Position numbers and translations under genes: made by a program. This document shows, in pieces, positions 43,287-51,792 of a stretch of 64,000 nt of DNA (positions within the stretch are counted from its first letter, which is position 1; every line of letters starts with the position of its first letter). Origin of the DNA: DATFXM01 sp035315885. GTDB taxonomy: Bacteria; Acidobacteriota; Blastocatellia; UBA7656. Under the pieces are notes generated by a model. It worked only from the letters and a program-made list of their open reading frames with translations, had not been told where the DNA came from and did no database searches. The stretch spans positions 14,777 through 78,776 of the forward strand of contig DATFXM010000111.1 in assembly GCA_035315885.1 (NCBI GenBank), in the 5' to 3' direction.

Positions 43287-44300
43287 CTACGGTTCTGACA
43301 ACCTGACTGGTAGCCCACCGCTGCTCAGCGAGCGCTCCGCCGCATCGAGCACTCTCAGTACTCGAAGACCACTCTCGCCGTCGGTGATCGGTGTTGAGCG
43401 CGATGCGATGCATCGAAGAAACTCTTCCGATTGCCTTCGCAGAGGCTCGAACGGCTCGAGCATCTCGGCCGCTCCTTTATTCTTTCTGATCACCGCTTCT
43501 CCGTTTACGATGTCCACTCGTTGATCGTAGACGACGAGCTTATCCTCGCTTCGAACATCATCGAATACGGCCATCCGCTTCGACCCAACTACGACGAGCC
43601 TCTGCTCTTTATACGGATGCAGCCAGCTTACAAACACGTGACCGCGCACACCCGACGCAAACTCGAGATTGGTCACGGTGACGTCGGCAATCTTCTCCTG
43701 GAGATACGCGCCCCCGGTTGCTGCGACTACCGAAGGCATCGCACCGACCAGCCGGAGGATGATCGCTATATCGTGAGGCGCGAAGCTCCAGAGTATGTTC
43801 TCTTCACGTCTCACCTTTCCCAGATTAAGGCGGTTCGAGTAGACGTACCGGAGCTCTCCCAGGTGCCCGCGATCAATCAGTTCGCGCAAGCGCAGCACCG
43901 CAGGATGGTACTCGAGCAGGTGTCCGACCATCAGCACCGCCCCACGTCGTCGTGCCTCTTCCACGAGCTGCAGTCCGTCTCCAACATCCAGCGTGAGCGG
44001 CTTCTCAACCAGCACATGCTTGCCGGCGTCCACTGCTTGTCGCGCGAGCCGGTAGTGTGTCTCGGCGGGCGTGGCGATCACTACGGCGTGAATGGACGAG
44101 TCGAGAAACACCGCGCCCAAGTCGGTGGTAGTTCTGATCCCGGGGAACAGCGAGCTTACACGCTGAAGGGACTGCGGACTGGTGTCGCAAACCATCTCGA
44201 GCGCACCGAGCTGGTAAAAATTGCGAACGTGATTAATTCCCCAATATCCTGACCCGATAACCGCGACTCTGTTTGACGGATCACCAATCCTGGAACTCAT
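43287..44300 (-). CDS. WlbA-like Gfo/Idh/MocA sugar oxidoreductase
   Basis: A 337-residue NAD-dependent dehydrogenase with the Rossmann motif VAVIGSGYWGINHVRNFYQ and the EKPLTL signature with catalytic Lys. VGHLLEYHPAVLRLRELI, SNRLNLGKVRREENILWS and FAPHDIAI match UDP-N-acetylglucosamine-uronate 3-dehydrogenases (WlbA/WbpB). Product: a 3-keto sugar that a PLP aminotransferase (not in this window) would aminate before the neighbouring acetyltransferase acts. Role in an O-antigen or exopolysaccharide diacetamido-uronate is inferred. Confidence 0.88.
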   Translation of the reverse strand: MSSRIGDPSNRVAVIGSGYWGINHVRNFYQLGALEMVCDTSPQSLQRVSSLFPGIRTTTDLGAVFLDSSIHAVVIATPAETHYRLARQAVDAGKHVLVEKPLTLDVGDGLQLVEEARRRGAVLMVGHLLEYHPAVLRLRELIDRGHLGELRYVYSNRLNLGKVRREENILWSFAPHDIAIILRLVGAMPSVVAATGGAYLQEKIADVTVTNLEFASGVRGHVFVSWLHPYKEQRLVVVGSKRMAVFDDVRSEDKLVVYDQRVDIVNGEAVIRKNKGAAEMLEPFEPLRRQSEEFLRCIASRSTPITDGESGLRVLRVLDAAERSLSSGGLPVRLSEP

Positions 44301-44319
44301 CGCGTCGCGTCTCCTGAAG

Positions 44320-45411
44320 CTACTCCGGCAAGGCTTGACCGCAGCGCGCGCAGAATCGCGCTGTGGCAGGCAGTACGGCGCCGCAGGCGACGCACAACTT
44401 TTCGCCGGCAGAGGACTGGGTCACAGGTTCTGTCGGCGGCGATTGCTGCGGAGCGGTGGCGGGACGTTCAGGCACCGGAGGTGGTTCGACCGCCGATGGC
44501 GGCTGACTATATGGAGGCGGCGCTTGCTGAGCGCCCGGCGCTGCAGGCTGATACGCCGAAGGACCCGAGTAGTTGTAACCGGCAGGCGGCGGATACCCTT
44601 GCGGTGGAGCGTACCCTTGCGGTGGAGCATACCCTTGGGGGGTTGGTGGCTGATAAGGCGCAGAAATCGGCGGAGCCCCGTAGCCTTGCGCCGCAGCGCT
44701 TCCTGTATTGGCGAAAGACCGCGCTCCAGAAACGCCGAAACAATCGCGAAACGCCACCGCCGCAATCGTATACTGTAGCGGCATCGTTATCAGCAATCCT
44801 AGATAGCACAAATAAACACCTGCCTGAGCGATCAGCGACACCAGGAACGCAAACAGCACGAACATCCATAGATCACCGCGCGTGGTGTCGCGGCTGGTTT
44901 GCATCGCTTCTACGATTCCCATGTCCCGCTCTACGATTAGCGGCAGAGTAAAAAAGAGCGCACCTGCTACGATGAATCCCGGCAGAATGCACATCAACGA
45001 ACCTAACATAGTAAGGAAGCCAACCAGCAGAGTCGCAACCAACATCTTTGGCACTTTATCGCCCGACGCAAAAAGGTCTCGCGTACTTATCGTCTCACCC
45101 CGAAGCTGCTTGAATGCACTGCGGAACATTCCCGCTCCCAGATACACGTGGGCGAATAGTGACAACAACGTCACGAAGAGGATGAGACCCACGGCAACCA
45201 GTGGTACGCCGGGTCCTGAACCTGCAGCGGCAACAGTGGGCATGAGAAGTGCAAAAAGGAAAAACAGGATCAAAACAGGCAGAAATCCCACGACGAACCA
45301 AACCAGCACATTCACCACCCAGACCTTCCACTGGGCGCTGAACATATTCCAACCCTCGCTGATCCAGTCTCCGAGCCGGACCTTTGGCAGATAACCGACG
45401 CTATTATCCAT
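44320..45411 (-). CDS. Membrane protein with proline-rich linker and C-terminal zinc ribbon
   Basis: The 363-residue protein has an integral membrane domain (about 25-225, five or six helices, including VWVVNVLVWFVVGFLPVLIL). A Pro/Gly/Tyr/Gln-rich stretch (about 240-320) contains tandem PQGYAPP units. The C-terminal double-knuckle zinc ribbon is CVACGAVLPATARFCARCGQ. The membrane part resembles that of the next gene, where the ribbon is at the N-terminus; the two are tandem paralogues with the domain order reversed. Function unknown. It starts 9 bp after the stop of the gene at 46305-45421. Confidence 0.75.
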   Translation of the reverse strand: MDNSVGYLPKVRLGDWISEGWNMFSAQWKVWVVNVLVWFVVGFLPVLILFFLFALLMPTVAAAGSGPGVPLVAVGLILFVTLLSLFAHVYLGAGMFRSAFKQLRGETISTRDLFASGDKVPKMLVATLLVGFLTMLGSLMCILPGFIVAGALFFTLPLIVERDMGIVEAMQTSRDTTRGDLWMFVLFAFLVSLIAQAGVYLCYLGLLITMPLQYTIAAVAFRDCFGVSGARSFANTGSAAAQGYGAPPISAPYQPPTPQGYAPPQGYAPPQGYPPPAGYNYSGPSAYQPAAPGAQQAPPPYSQPPSAVEPPPVPERPATAPQQSPPTEPVTQSSAGEKLCVACGAVLPATARFCARCGQALPE

Positions 45412-45420
45412 GTTTGCTGT

Positions 45421-46305
45421 TTACTGTTGAGTGCGATTCGGATCGTCGAAACCGAACGTGTCCCGATAAGCCACCGCCGCCGTGCATATCATCCACGGAA
45501 GAGTGATCAATCCCCCAATACCGCACGCAAAGAATCCGCCCGCAGTGATTGCGGCCATCACCAATCCTACAAGCCACCACTTAAACCAGTCCGGTGTAAA
45601 CACCGTTCGAACTGAATCGTTCACTGCGTTCACAACATCGCTTCGTTGCTCGATCAGATTCGGCATTGTGAGACTAAGCATGATTGCCAATATCGGACTC
45701 GCGGCATAGTGAACGAGTTGAAAGGCCGAACCGGCCGAGCCCAGTCCCGCCAGCGCCATGTGGGCCACGAAAAAGATCAGAAACGCCAGAAATGCATGAC
45801 CAAATCGACCTTGCCAGTTGAACAGATCAGACATCACCGGCTGCTCGCCGCGCATCGTCTTGAACGCCATCACAAATAACCCTAGCAGCAAAGGTCCCGC
45901 CAGGATTCCAAGCGTGCACAAACTCAGGAATGAGCCCAGCAACGTCGCAACCGACATCAGCGCCCAGTTCTCTTTGTAGACCTGCCAGCCTCCACTCAGC
46001 CAGCTTCCAAGATCCACGTCCGGCCTTCCAGTTGGTTGTGGGGCGGGTGGCGAATAGGTGACTGGCGGCGGCGGTGGATTATAGGACCTCAGCGGTGGAA
46101 CGTATGCCGGACCGGTTGTTCCTCCCGACTGACCAGTGTTTGGCGGCTTCACCGGCGATGTCGTAGTGCCGCCTCCAGGGTTCTCCGGAGACAACAGCCA
46201 CGTGGTGGCCTCTTCGCCACTCAATTCCTGTGGCATTCCACACTGGCGGCAGAACTTCTCTTCCTCTGCCACCTGCCGTCCGCAATTCGCGCACCACCTC
46301 GCCAT
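45421..46305 (-). CDS. Membrane protein with N-terminal zinc ribbon
   Basis: The 294-residue protein has an N-terminal zinc ribbon (CANCGRQVAEEEKFCRQCGM, Cys5, Cys8, Cys19, Cys22), then a Pro/Thr-rich linker (about 38-92), then a membrane domain with four or five helices (WLSGGWQVYKENWALMSVAT, then several hydrophobic spans). It is a paralogue of the following gene. GGWQVYKENW and EGWNMFSAQWKVW are corresponding segments in the two. Both end in a VAYRDTFGF / VAFRDCFGV motif at the edge of the membrane domain. Role unknown. Confidence 0.75.
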   Translation of the reverse strand: MARWCANCGRQVAEEEKFCRQCGMPQELSGEEATTWLLSPENPGGGTTTSPVKPPNTGQSGGTTGPAYVPPLRSYNPPPPPVTYSPPAPQPTGRPDVDLGSWLSGGWQVYKENWALMSVATLLGSFLSLCTLGILAGPLLLGLFVMAFKTMRGEQPVMSDLFNWQGRFGHAFLAFLIFFVAHMALAGLGSAGSAFQLVHYAASPILAIMLSLTMPNLIEQRSDVVNAVNDSVRTVFTPDWFKWWLVGLVMAAITAGGFFACGIGGLITLPWMICTAAVAYRDTFGFDDPNRTQQ

Positions 46306-46340
46306 CCACTCGCTCCGATCAGATTCAACTCTCCAAATGC

Positions 46341-47381
46341 TTACTTACCTCCAATTCGAACTTCACGAGGTCCGCTAACGATCCGTCCAATATCGTAGTG
46401 AGACTCGCGGCGAGCATCAAGATACTCTCTGATCCGCGCGGCACCCGCGGAATCTGCAATCACCACCATCCCGATACCCATGTTGAACGTCCGGTACATC
46501 TCGCGATCGGCTACGTTACCCAGCTTCTGCAGCAGCTTGAACACCGGCAGAACCGGCCACGAGCCACCATCTATCTCCGCGCATGTATTCTCGGGAAGTA
46601 TGCGCGGCACATTTTCGAGCAGCCCGCCGCCCGTTATGTGAGCAAGGCCCTTTATGAGTCCGGTGCCCAGCAGTCCGTCGAGCGAGTTCAGATAGCTTCG
46701 ATGCGGCTTTAACAACTCTTCGGCGACAATGCAGCCCAACTCTTCAATGTACGTGTCGTGTTTGTATCCGGCGGTCTCGAACAACAGCTTGCGCGCCAGG
46801 CTGTAGCCGTTTGTATGAAGGCCCACTGAAGGCAGACCTATTAACTCATCGCCCGCAACGATCCTCGAGCCGTCGATCACGTGGTCTTTGCCTACTACGC
46901 CCACGATGAATCCCGCGATGTCGTATTCGCCCTCGGAGTAGAAACCCGGCATCTCCGCGGTTTCGCCGCCAATCAAAACGCAACCCGACTCCTTGCAACC
47001 GCGTGCGAGCCCTTCGACTAAGCCGGCCACTGTGTCGGTCACGATCCGCGATGCGGCGATGTAATCGAGAAAGAACAACGGCCGCGCGCCCTGCACCAGG
47101 ATGTCGTTAACGCAATGACAGACCAGGTCGTATCCCACGGTGTTGTGAATGCCGGTCAGGAATGCAAGACGTAGCTTTGTGCCGACTCCGTCAGCCGACG
47201 AAACAAGCACCGGCTCTTTGAGCCCCGAGAAATCAGCGCGAAACATTCCACCAAACGAACCGATTTCCGTCAGCACATTCGGAGTGAACGTAGCGCGAGC
47301 CAGTTGTTTGATCTTATCTTTCGCTCGATTGCCTGCGTCTATGTCTACGCCGGCGTCGCGATAGGCTATTTGTTCGGTCAT
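46341..47381 (-). CDS. purM: Phosphoribosylformylglycinamidine cyclo-ligase (AIR synthase)
   Basis: Converts FGAM to AIR with ATP in purine biosynthesis. The 346-residue protein shows YRDAGVDIDAGNRAKDKIK, VSSADGVGTKLRLA, DLVCHCVNDILVQGARPLFFLDYIA (cut: CVNDILVQGA, LFFLDY), LIGGETAEMPGFY and AHITGGGLLENVPR. The ATG at 47381 is preferred over the TTG at 47384: it overlaps the upstream stop as TGATG. The gene ends a three-gene operon with an MBL protein and a DUF3006 protein. Confidence 0.95.
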   Translation of the reverse strand: MTEQIAYRDAGVDIDAGNRAKDKIKQLARATFTPNVLTEIGSFGGMFRADFSGLKEPVLVSSADGVGTKLRLAFLTGIHNTVGYDLVCHCVNDILVQGARPLFFLDYIAASRIVTDTVAGLVEGLARGCKESGCVLIGGETAEMPGFYSEGEYDIAGFIVGVVGKDHVIDGSRIVAGDELIGLPSVGLHTNGYSLARKLLFETAGYKHDTYIEELGCIVAEELLKPHRSYLNSLDGLLGTGLIKGLAHITGGGLLENVPRILPENTCAEIDGGSWPVLPVFKLLQKLGNVADREMYRTFNMGIGMVVIADSAGAARIREYLDARRESHYDIGRIVSGPREVRIGGK

Positions 47382-47611
47382 CAACTGTTCCTGGACTTGA
47401 GCTCCCTCATTAGCCGCGTGACGCGATCTTCTTCGAGGCGTCTGCCTTCTTCGTCCCGACTGAACTGAACGTTAAGGTGATCTCCCTCGCGAGTCCCTTC
47501 GGGCAGCAGCGACAAAGGCACATTGATTCTGATTCGATCGTCGTCGTAGACCAGCAACACTGCCAGTTCGCCTTCGATACGATCCACCACCAGTTTGTGC
47601 GAAAGAGTCAT
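47381..47611 (-). CDS. DUF3006 family protein
   Basis: A 76-residue protein with the DUF3006 pattern VDRIEGELAVLLVYDD, then NVPLSLLPEGTREGDHLNVQ. This small beta-rich family is commonly found directly beside ComEC/Rec2-like metallo-beta-lactamase genes, as here. Its function is not known. It overlaps the upstream MBL gene by 4 bp (ATGA) and the purM start by 1 bp (TGATG), so the three genes are translationally coupled. Confidence 0.88.
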   Translation of the reverse strand: MTLSHKLVVDRIEGELAVLLVYDDDRIRINVPLSLLPEGTREGDHLNVQFSRDEEGRRLEEDRVTRLMRELKSRNS

Positions 47612-48594
47612 CTTGCAGCTCTGGCGCGCGCGGGCCGAACGTGCTGCTCTGAGCCGCTGCCCAACTTACCCGCCACCTCATCGCCAGTCAAGTAAAGCTG
47701 ATTACCCACGACTGGCCGTTCAACGCTCACTTCAATCCGCTCGCCATCGCTGGTAGCGGTGACAGTGCCCTCCAGATCGGTCCGATAGACGTTGATGCGG
47801 CTGCTCTGTCTCTCGAGCATCCTGACAACGGATGGATGCGGATGGTGATAGTCATTGCCCCGCCCACAACTGATTGTGAGCAGAGTCGGCCCAACCGCCT
47901 CGATAATCTCCTCGGTAGTACCATTGGAGCTGCCGTGATGGGCCGCCTTGAGCACGTCGCAGTGAAGTTTTTCCTTCTCCTCCGAGATCATTTGCTTCCA
48001 TGCCGGCACCTCAGCATCGCCGGTGAACAGAAACTTCGTCTGACGATAAGTCATCAGCACCACTATCGATGCATCGTTCGGCTGGTCATCCAGAAAACTG
48101 GCTCCCGGATTGAGTATGTCGAGAGTCGCATCTCCGATCTGACGCGAGTAGCCCCGCTTAGGCGTGACATACCTGATTCCTCGGTCGTGGATCTCCTGCA
48201 GCATATCGGAGTAGGTCTTTGTCGGATGGTTGAAGCCCGAATCCCAGAACTCATCTACTTTAAATGAACGCATAACGTCCCGCATCTCGCCGATGTGATC
48301 CGAGTGCGGATGCGTAGCGATTACCAGATTCAAGGTCCTGACGCCGTAACGCTTCAGCAGATCCACAGTCGGCGACCCGTGTTCTCCGGAGTCAATCAAT
48401 ATATTCTGATTGTCGGGCAGTTGAATTAGTTCGCTGTCGCCTTGTCCTACGTCCAGGAATCTCGCGATGAATTTGTTTGTAGAAGGTTCCGGTACCGGAC
48501 GATAGCGATTCCATCGCTTAGCAATGAGCAGGCCGACTGCCAGCGCTGCCATCAACAGAGCGACAAATAAGAGTGTTCTAGTGGGTTTCCTCAT
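47608..48594 (-). CDS. ComEC/Rec2-like metallo-beta-lactamase protein, membrane anchored
   Basis: The 328-residue protein has one N-terminal helix (about 7-25) and an extracytoplasmic MBL domain similar to the C-terminal part of ComEC: FLDVGQGDSELIQLP, ILIDSGEHGSP, the zinc motif THPHSDHIGE, LFTGDAE and KAAHHGSSNGT. Only the MBL part of ComEC is present, without the DNA channel. Such single-domain proteins are often annotated as competence proteins but their role is unproven. The gene is the first in an operon with DUF3006 and purM. Confidence 0.88.
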   Translation of the reverse strand: MRKPTRTLLFVALLMAALAVGLLIAKRWNRYRPVPEPSTNKFIARFLDVGQGDSELIQLPDNQNILIDSGEHGSPTVDLLKRYGVRTLNLVIATHPHSDHIGEMRDVMRSFKVDEFWDSGFNHPTKTYSDMLQEIHDRGIRYVTPKRGYSRQIGDATLDILNPGASFLDDQPNDASIVVLMTYRQTKFLFTGDAEVPAWKQMISEEKEKLHCDVLKAAHHGSSNGTTEEIIEAVGPTLLTISCGRGNDYHHPHPSVVRMLERQSSRINVYRTDLEGTVTATSDGERIEVSVERPVVGNQLYLTGDEVAGKLGSGSEQHVRPARARAAR

Positions 48595-48662
48595 CCGAGG
48601 GGTTATCGATGACCGGGGCTTGCTCGCCGGGGGCGGCTTAAACTCCGAGCTTAACTACGAAC

Positions 48663-50093
48663 CTAACTCCGAGGCCAAACCGAATCGGGCAGAAGCGATC
48701 CCTCTTCACGTTCGCTCTTTGTCCGCGCTGCGGACGTGACCTTAATCGGATATTCATTGGTGTAGCAAGCGGTGCAGTGGCGCGTACCATTTGAATCACC
48801 GCAGGCGCGCAGCATACCCTCGAGGCTGAGATATCCGAGGCTGTCGGCTCCAATGAACTCCGCAATCTCGTCAACCGAAAGGTTCGAAGCGATCAACTCC
48901 TCGCGAGTGGGCGTGTCGACGCCAAAAAAACAAGGAGCAATTGTCGGAGGACAACTGATTCGAACGTGAACCTCTCGGGCTCCTGCGTGCCGCACCATCT
49001 GAACGATTTTCTTGGACGTAGTCCCTCGGACGATAGAGTCGTCTATCAAAACAACTCGCAAGCCTTCGATCAGATCGCGCACCGGGTTGAGCTTAACTTT
49101 CACGCCAAAATGCCTGATAGATTGCTTTGGTTCTATGAACGTGCGTCCGATATAGTGGTTGCGGACCAGGCCGAAACGGAACTTCAAACCCGACTCAGCC
49201 GAATAGCCGATTGCGGCCGAAACACCCGAGTCCGGTACCGGTATAACGATATCCGCATCAGCCGGATGTTCCCTCGCAAGCTGCTGGCCCATCTTGTGCC
49301 GGCTCTTGTTCACTGACCTTCCGAAAACTATCGAGTCGGGCCGCGAGAAGTACACGTGCTCAAAAATGCAGTGGGAAGGCTTGGCCTTTTGCAGCGGAAA
49401 GTGGGAATGCAAGCCATCGCGATCGATCACCAGAATCTCTCCCGGCTGCACGTCCCTGAGATAGGTGGCATCGATAAGGTCGAAAGCGCACGTCTCGGAT
49501 GCCAGCACGTAGGCGTCCCCGAGTTGTCCCAGACATAACGGACGAAATCCGCGAGGGTCGCGCACCGCGATCATGCTGTCTTTAGTAAGAAACAGCATGG
49601 AATAAGCACCTTCGACCTCTTTGAAGGTGTCGGTGAGCGCACCTATCAGGTCAGCCGATCGCGACCGAGCAATCTTATGCAGGATGACCTCTGTGTCTGA
49701 CGTCGAGGAAAAAATTGCGCCGTCCAGTTCGAGCTCCGCACGGACTTCGGACGCGTACGGCAGGTTGCCGTTATGACAGAGTGCGATCTGTCCTCGATAG
49801 CCATCGACCAGGAACGGCTGGGCCTCGCGGAGAGAGACGCTGCCGGCGGTTGAATAGCGCACGTGACCGATGGCCGACATACCTGGAAGGCGCGCGAGCT
49901 GCTCGTGGCCGAAGATCTCGCTCACATACCCCATCCCTCGATATGCGAAGAGGCGGTCGCCATCGGATGAGACCATCCCGGCAGATTCCTGTCCGCGGTG
50001 CTGAAGCGCGTAAAGCCCGAGATAGGTTAGCCGTGCGGCTTCGTCGTGATTGAAAACACCAAATACGCCGCACTCATCTCTAAACTTGTCCAT
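48663..50093 (-). CDS. purF: Amidophosphoribosyltransferase
   Basis: First committed enzyme of purine synthesis, transferring glutamine amide nitrogen to PRPP. The N-terminal nucleophile Cys is in DECGVFGVFNHDEAARLTYL (cut: DECGVFG), exposed by removing the short propeptide MDKFRDE. ALQHRGQESAGM, GHVRYST and the PRPP-binding VVLIDDSIVRGTTSKKIV are present. I take the ATG at 50093 because the family begins close to DKFxDECG; an ATG at 50129 with a weak GAG ribosome-binding site is the alternative. The open frame further upstream (to 50336) is only repeat DNA. C-terminal residues after about 460 are not conserved. Confidence 0.94.
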   Translation of the reverse strand: MDKFRDECGVFGVFNHDEAARLTYLGLYALQHRGQESAGMVSSDGDRLFAYRGMGYVSEIFGHEQLARLPGMSAIGHVRYSTAGSVSLREAQPFLVDGYRGQIALCHNGNLPYASEVRAELELDGAIFSSTSDTEVILHKIARSRSADLIGALTDTFKEVEGAYSMLFLTKDSMIAVRDPRGFRPLCLGQLGDAYVLASETCAFDLIDATYLRDVQPGEILVIDRDGLHSHFPLQKAKPSHCIFEHVYFSRPDSIVFGRSVNKSRHKMGQQLAREHPADADIVIPVPDSGVSAAIGYSAESGLKFRFGLVRNHYIGRTFIEPKQSIRHFGVKVKLNPVRDLIEGLRVVLIDDSIVRGTTSKKIVQMVRHAGAREVHVRISCPPTIAPCFFGVDTPTREELIASNLSVDEIAEFIGADSLGYLSLEGMLRACGDSNGTRHCTACYTNEYPIKVTSAARTKSEREEGSLLPDSVWPRS

Positions 50094-50565
50094 ATGCTGT
50101 GGTCGGTAGCCCGAGGTCGGAAGAGTCATTCTAAGCTCAATCCGAACGCCGATCAAGGAAAGGCGAGTGGGCGAAGGGGCGACTGGGCGACGAGGAGAGG
50201 AGAGACGCGATGACGCGGCGATAAACAAAGGGGCGAAAGGGCGACGTGGTGACACGGAGATCCCGAGTCCTGTGTACTGTGTCACGCGCGGTGGCTCCGT
50301 GTCGCCCATTCGCTCCTTCGCCCCTCCCCGCGTCACCGCGTCTCTCCTCTCCTCGTCCCCCAGTCGCCCCTTCGCTTCTCTGCACCCCCGCAGCGAGGAG
50401 TTTCGTATCTTATCAGAGAGGCAGCATCCACCAGGATCATTGAACTTATCCTTTTTTCAATCGTTTAGTTAATCGGGCAGGGTTCGGTTCGTTAAGCATG
50501 TGAGACTTGCTTGAACTCAGGTTGGCTCTAGGCTTGCTGAACTGGACAGGTTCGCGGGATTTGGA
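50094..50565. other. Divergent purF / permease intergenic region with octamer arrays
   Basis: The 472-bp region holds two inverted arms of 8-bp repeats (50160-50384). The remaining about 180 bp before the permease ATG are AT-richer and must carry its promoter; no clear -35/-10 was found. Confidence 0.6.
50160..50384. repeat. Inverted octamer arrays (GGCGACNG type)
   Basis: Left arm in 8-bp register: GGCGAGTG, GGCGAAGG, GGCGACTG, GGCGACGA, GGAGAGGA, GAGACGCG, ATGACGCG, GCGATAAA. The right arm (about 50281-50384) is the rough reverse complement. Related arrays lie at 55828 and 61053. Confidence 0.85.
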
Positions 50566-51786
50566 ATGAAATATACGGAATCTATTAAGCTGGCGCTGCT
50601 GGCAATCGCCGCTCACAAGCTCCGTTCCTTTTTGACACTGCTGGGCATCATCTTCGGTGTGGCAACTGTCATCGTCGTGGTCTCTCTCATCGAAGGCTTC
50701 AACAAGTACTTCAACGACAAAATTGCTGATCTCGGCTCAAATGCGTTCGTCGTGAACAAGATGGGTATCGTGACCAGCATTCAGGAGTGGATCGAACGGA
50801 ACAAAAAGAATAAAGACATAAAACTCGACGACCTGCGGGCCATCAAAGAGAATCCGACATACATCCGCGACGCCGCGGGAATGGTCCGTCGCCGCGGCGA
50901 AATCAAATTGGAAAAGCAACTGCTACAGGACGTCGAGATCTACGGTGTCTCGTCCAACATGATCGAAATCGATTCGGTCAAGGTCGACCAGGGGCGCTAC
51001 ATCGGCAATCACGAAGAGGAACACGGCAGATACTCCTGTTTCATCGGACACGATATCGTCAAGAATTTCTTTGCGGGCCTCGATCCGCTCGGCAAAGAGA
51101 TAAAGATCGATGGGAGACCGTTCACCGTAGTGGGCACCGCACAGGAGATGGGTACGGTATTCGGCAATCCACGCGACAACTTCGTGCTCATGCCGATCTC
51201 GACCTACCAGAACATCTATGGCTCACGTGGTTCGATAGCGCTTCGAGTTGCGGCAATCGGTCCCGAAAGCGTTGAGAAAGCCCAGGACGAAGCGCGAGTG
51301 GTGCTTCGAGCCCGTCGCCATTTGACCTACAACGACCCGGACAACTTCGGGATCGTCACTTCCGACGCATTGAACAATCTGCGGCAGCAGGTCTTCGGTA
51401 CGATCTCAATAGTTGCGATCGGCGTGACCTCGGTAGCTCTCGTTGTAGGCGGCGTAGTCATTATGAACATCATGCTGGTATCAGTAACCGAGCGCACTCG
51501 CGAGATCGGTATCAGAAAATCGCTCGGCGCCAGACGAGCCGACATCGTCCACCAGTTCCTGGCCGAGTCCACCACCCTCGCGCTGATCGGCGGAATGATC
51601 GGCGTCTCGATAGCCTACGGTCTTAGCAAACTTGCAACATTGCTTTTCTCGTTGCCGACTGCCCTTCCGATCTTCTGGACGATAACCGCCCTGACCGTAT
51701 CGGCCAGCATCGGATTGTTTTTTGGTATTTATCCGGCGTGGAAAGCGGCAAAACTCGACCCCATTCAAGCACTGAGGGCGGAGTGA
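50566..51786 (+). CDS. MacB/FtsX-type ABC transporter permease
   Basis: The 406-residue permease has one N-terminal helix (HKLRSFLTLLGIIFGVATVIVVV, cut: FLTLLGIIFGVATV), a large periplasmic MacB core domain (about 45-260) and three C-terminal helices in the FtsX domain, with the NIMLVSVTERTREIGIRKSLGARR coupling loop (cut: VTERTREIGIRKSLGA). Members drive export or mechanotransmission across the envelope with a partner ATPase. No MacB ATPase or membrane-fusion gene is next to it. It is followed 6 bp later by a second permease. Confidence 0.88.
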   Translation: MKYTESIKLALLAIAAHKLRSFLTLLGIIFGVATVIVVVSLIEGFNKYFNDKIADLGSNAFVVNKMGIVTSIQEWIERNKKNKDIKLDDLRAIKENPTYIRDAAGMVRRRGEIKLEKQLLQDVEIYGVSSNMIEIDSVKVDQGRYIGNHEEEHGRYSCFIGHDIVKNFFAGLDPLGKEIKIDGRPFTVVGTAQEMGTVFGNPRDNFVLMPISTYQNIYGSRGSIALRVAAIGPESVEKAQDEARVVLRARRHLTYNDPDNFGIVTSDALNNLRQQVFGTISIVAIGVTSVALVVGGVVIMNIMLVSVTERTREIGIRKSLGARRADIVHQFLAESTTLALIGGMIGVSIAYGLSKLATLLFSLPTALPIFWTITALTVSASIGLFFGIYPAWKAAKLDPIQALRAE

Positions 51787-51792
51787 AGACAG

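Noticed and set aside
50094..50336. N-terminal extension of PurF by about 80 residues
   Set aside because: The open frame is octamer repeat DNA; the catalytic Cys must be near the N-terminus after propeptide cleavage.
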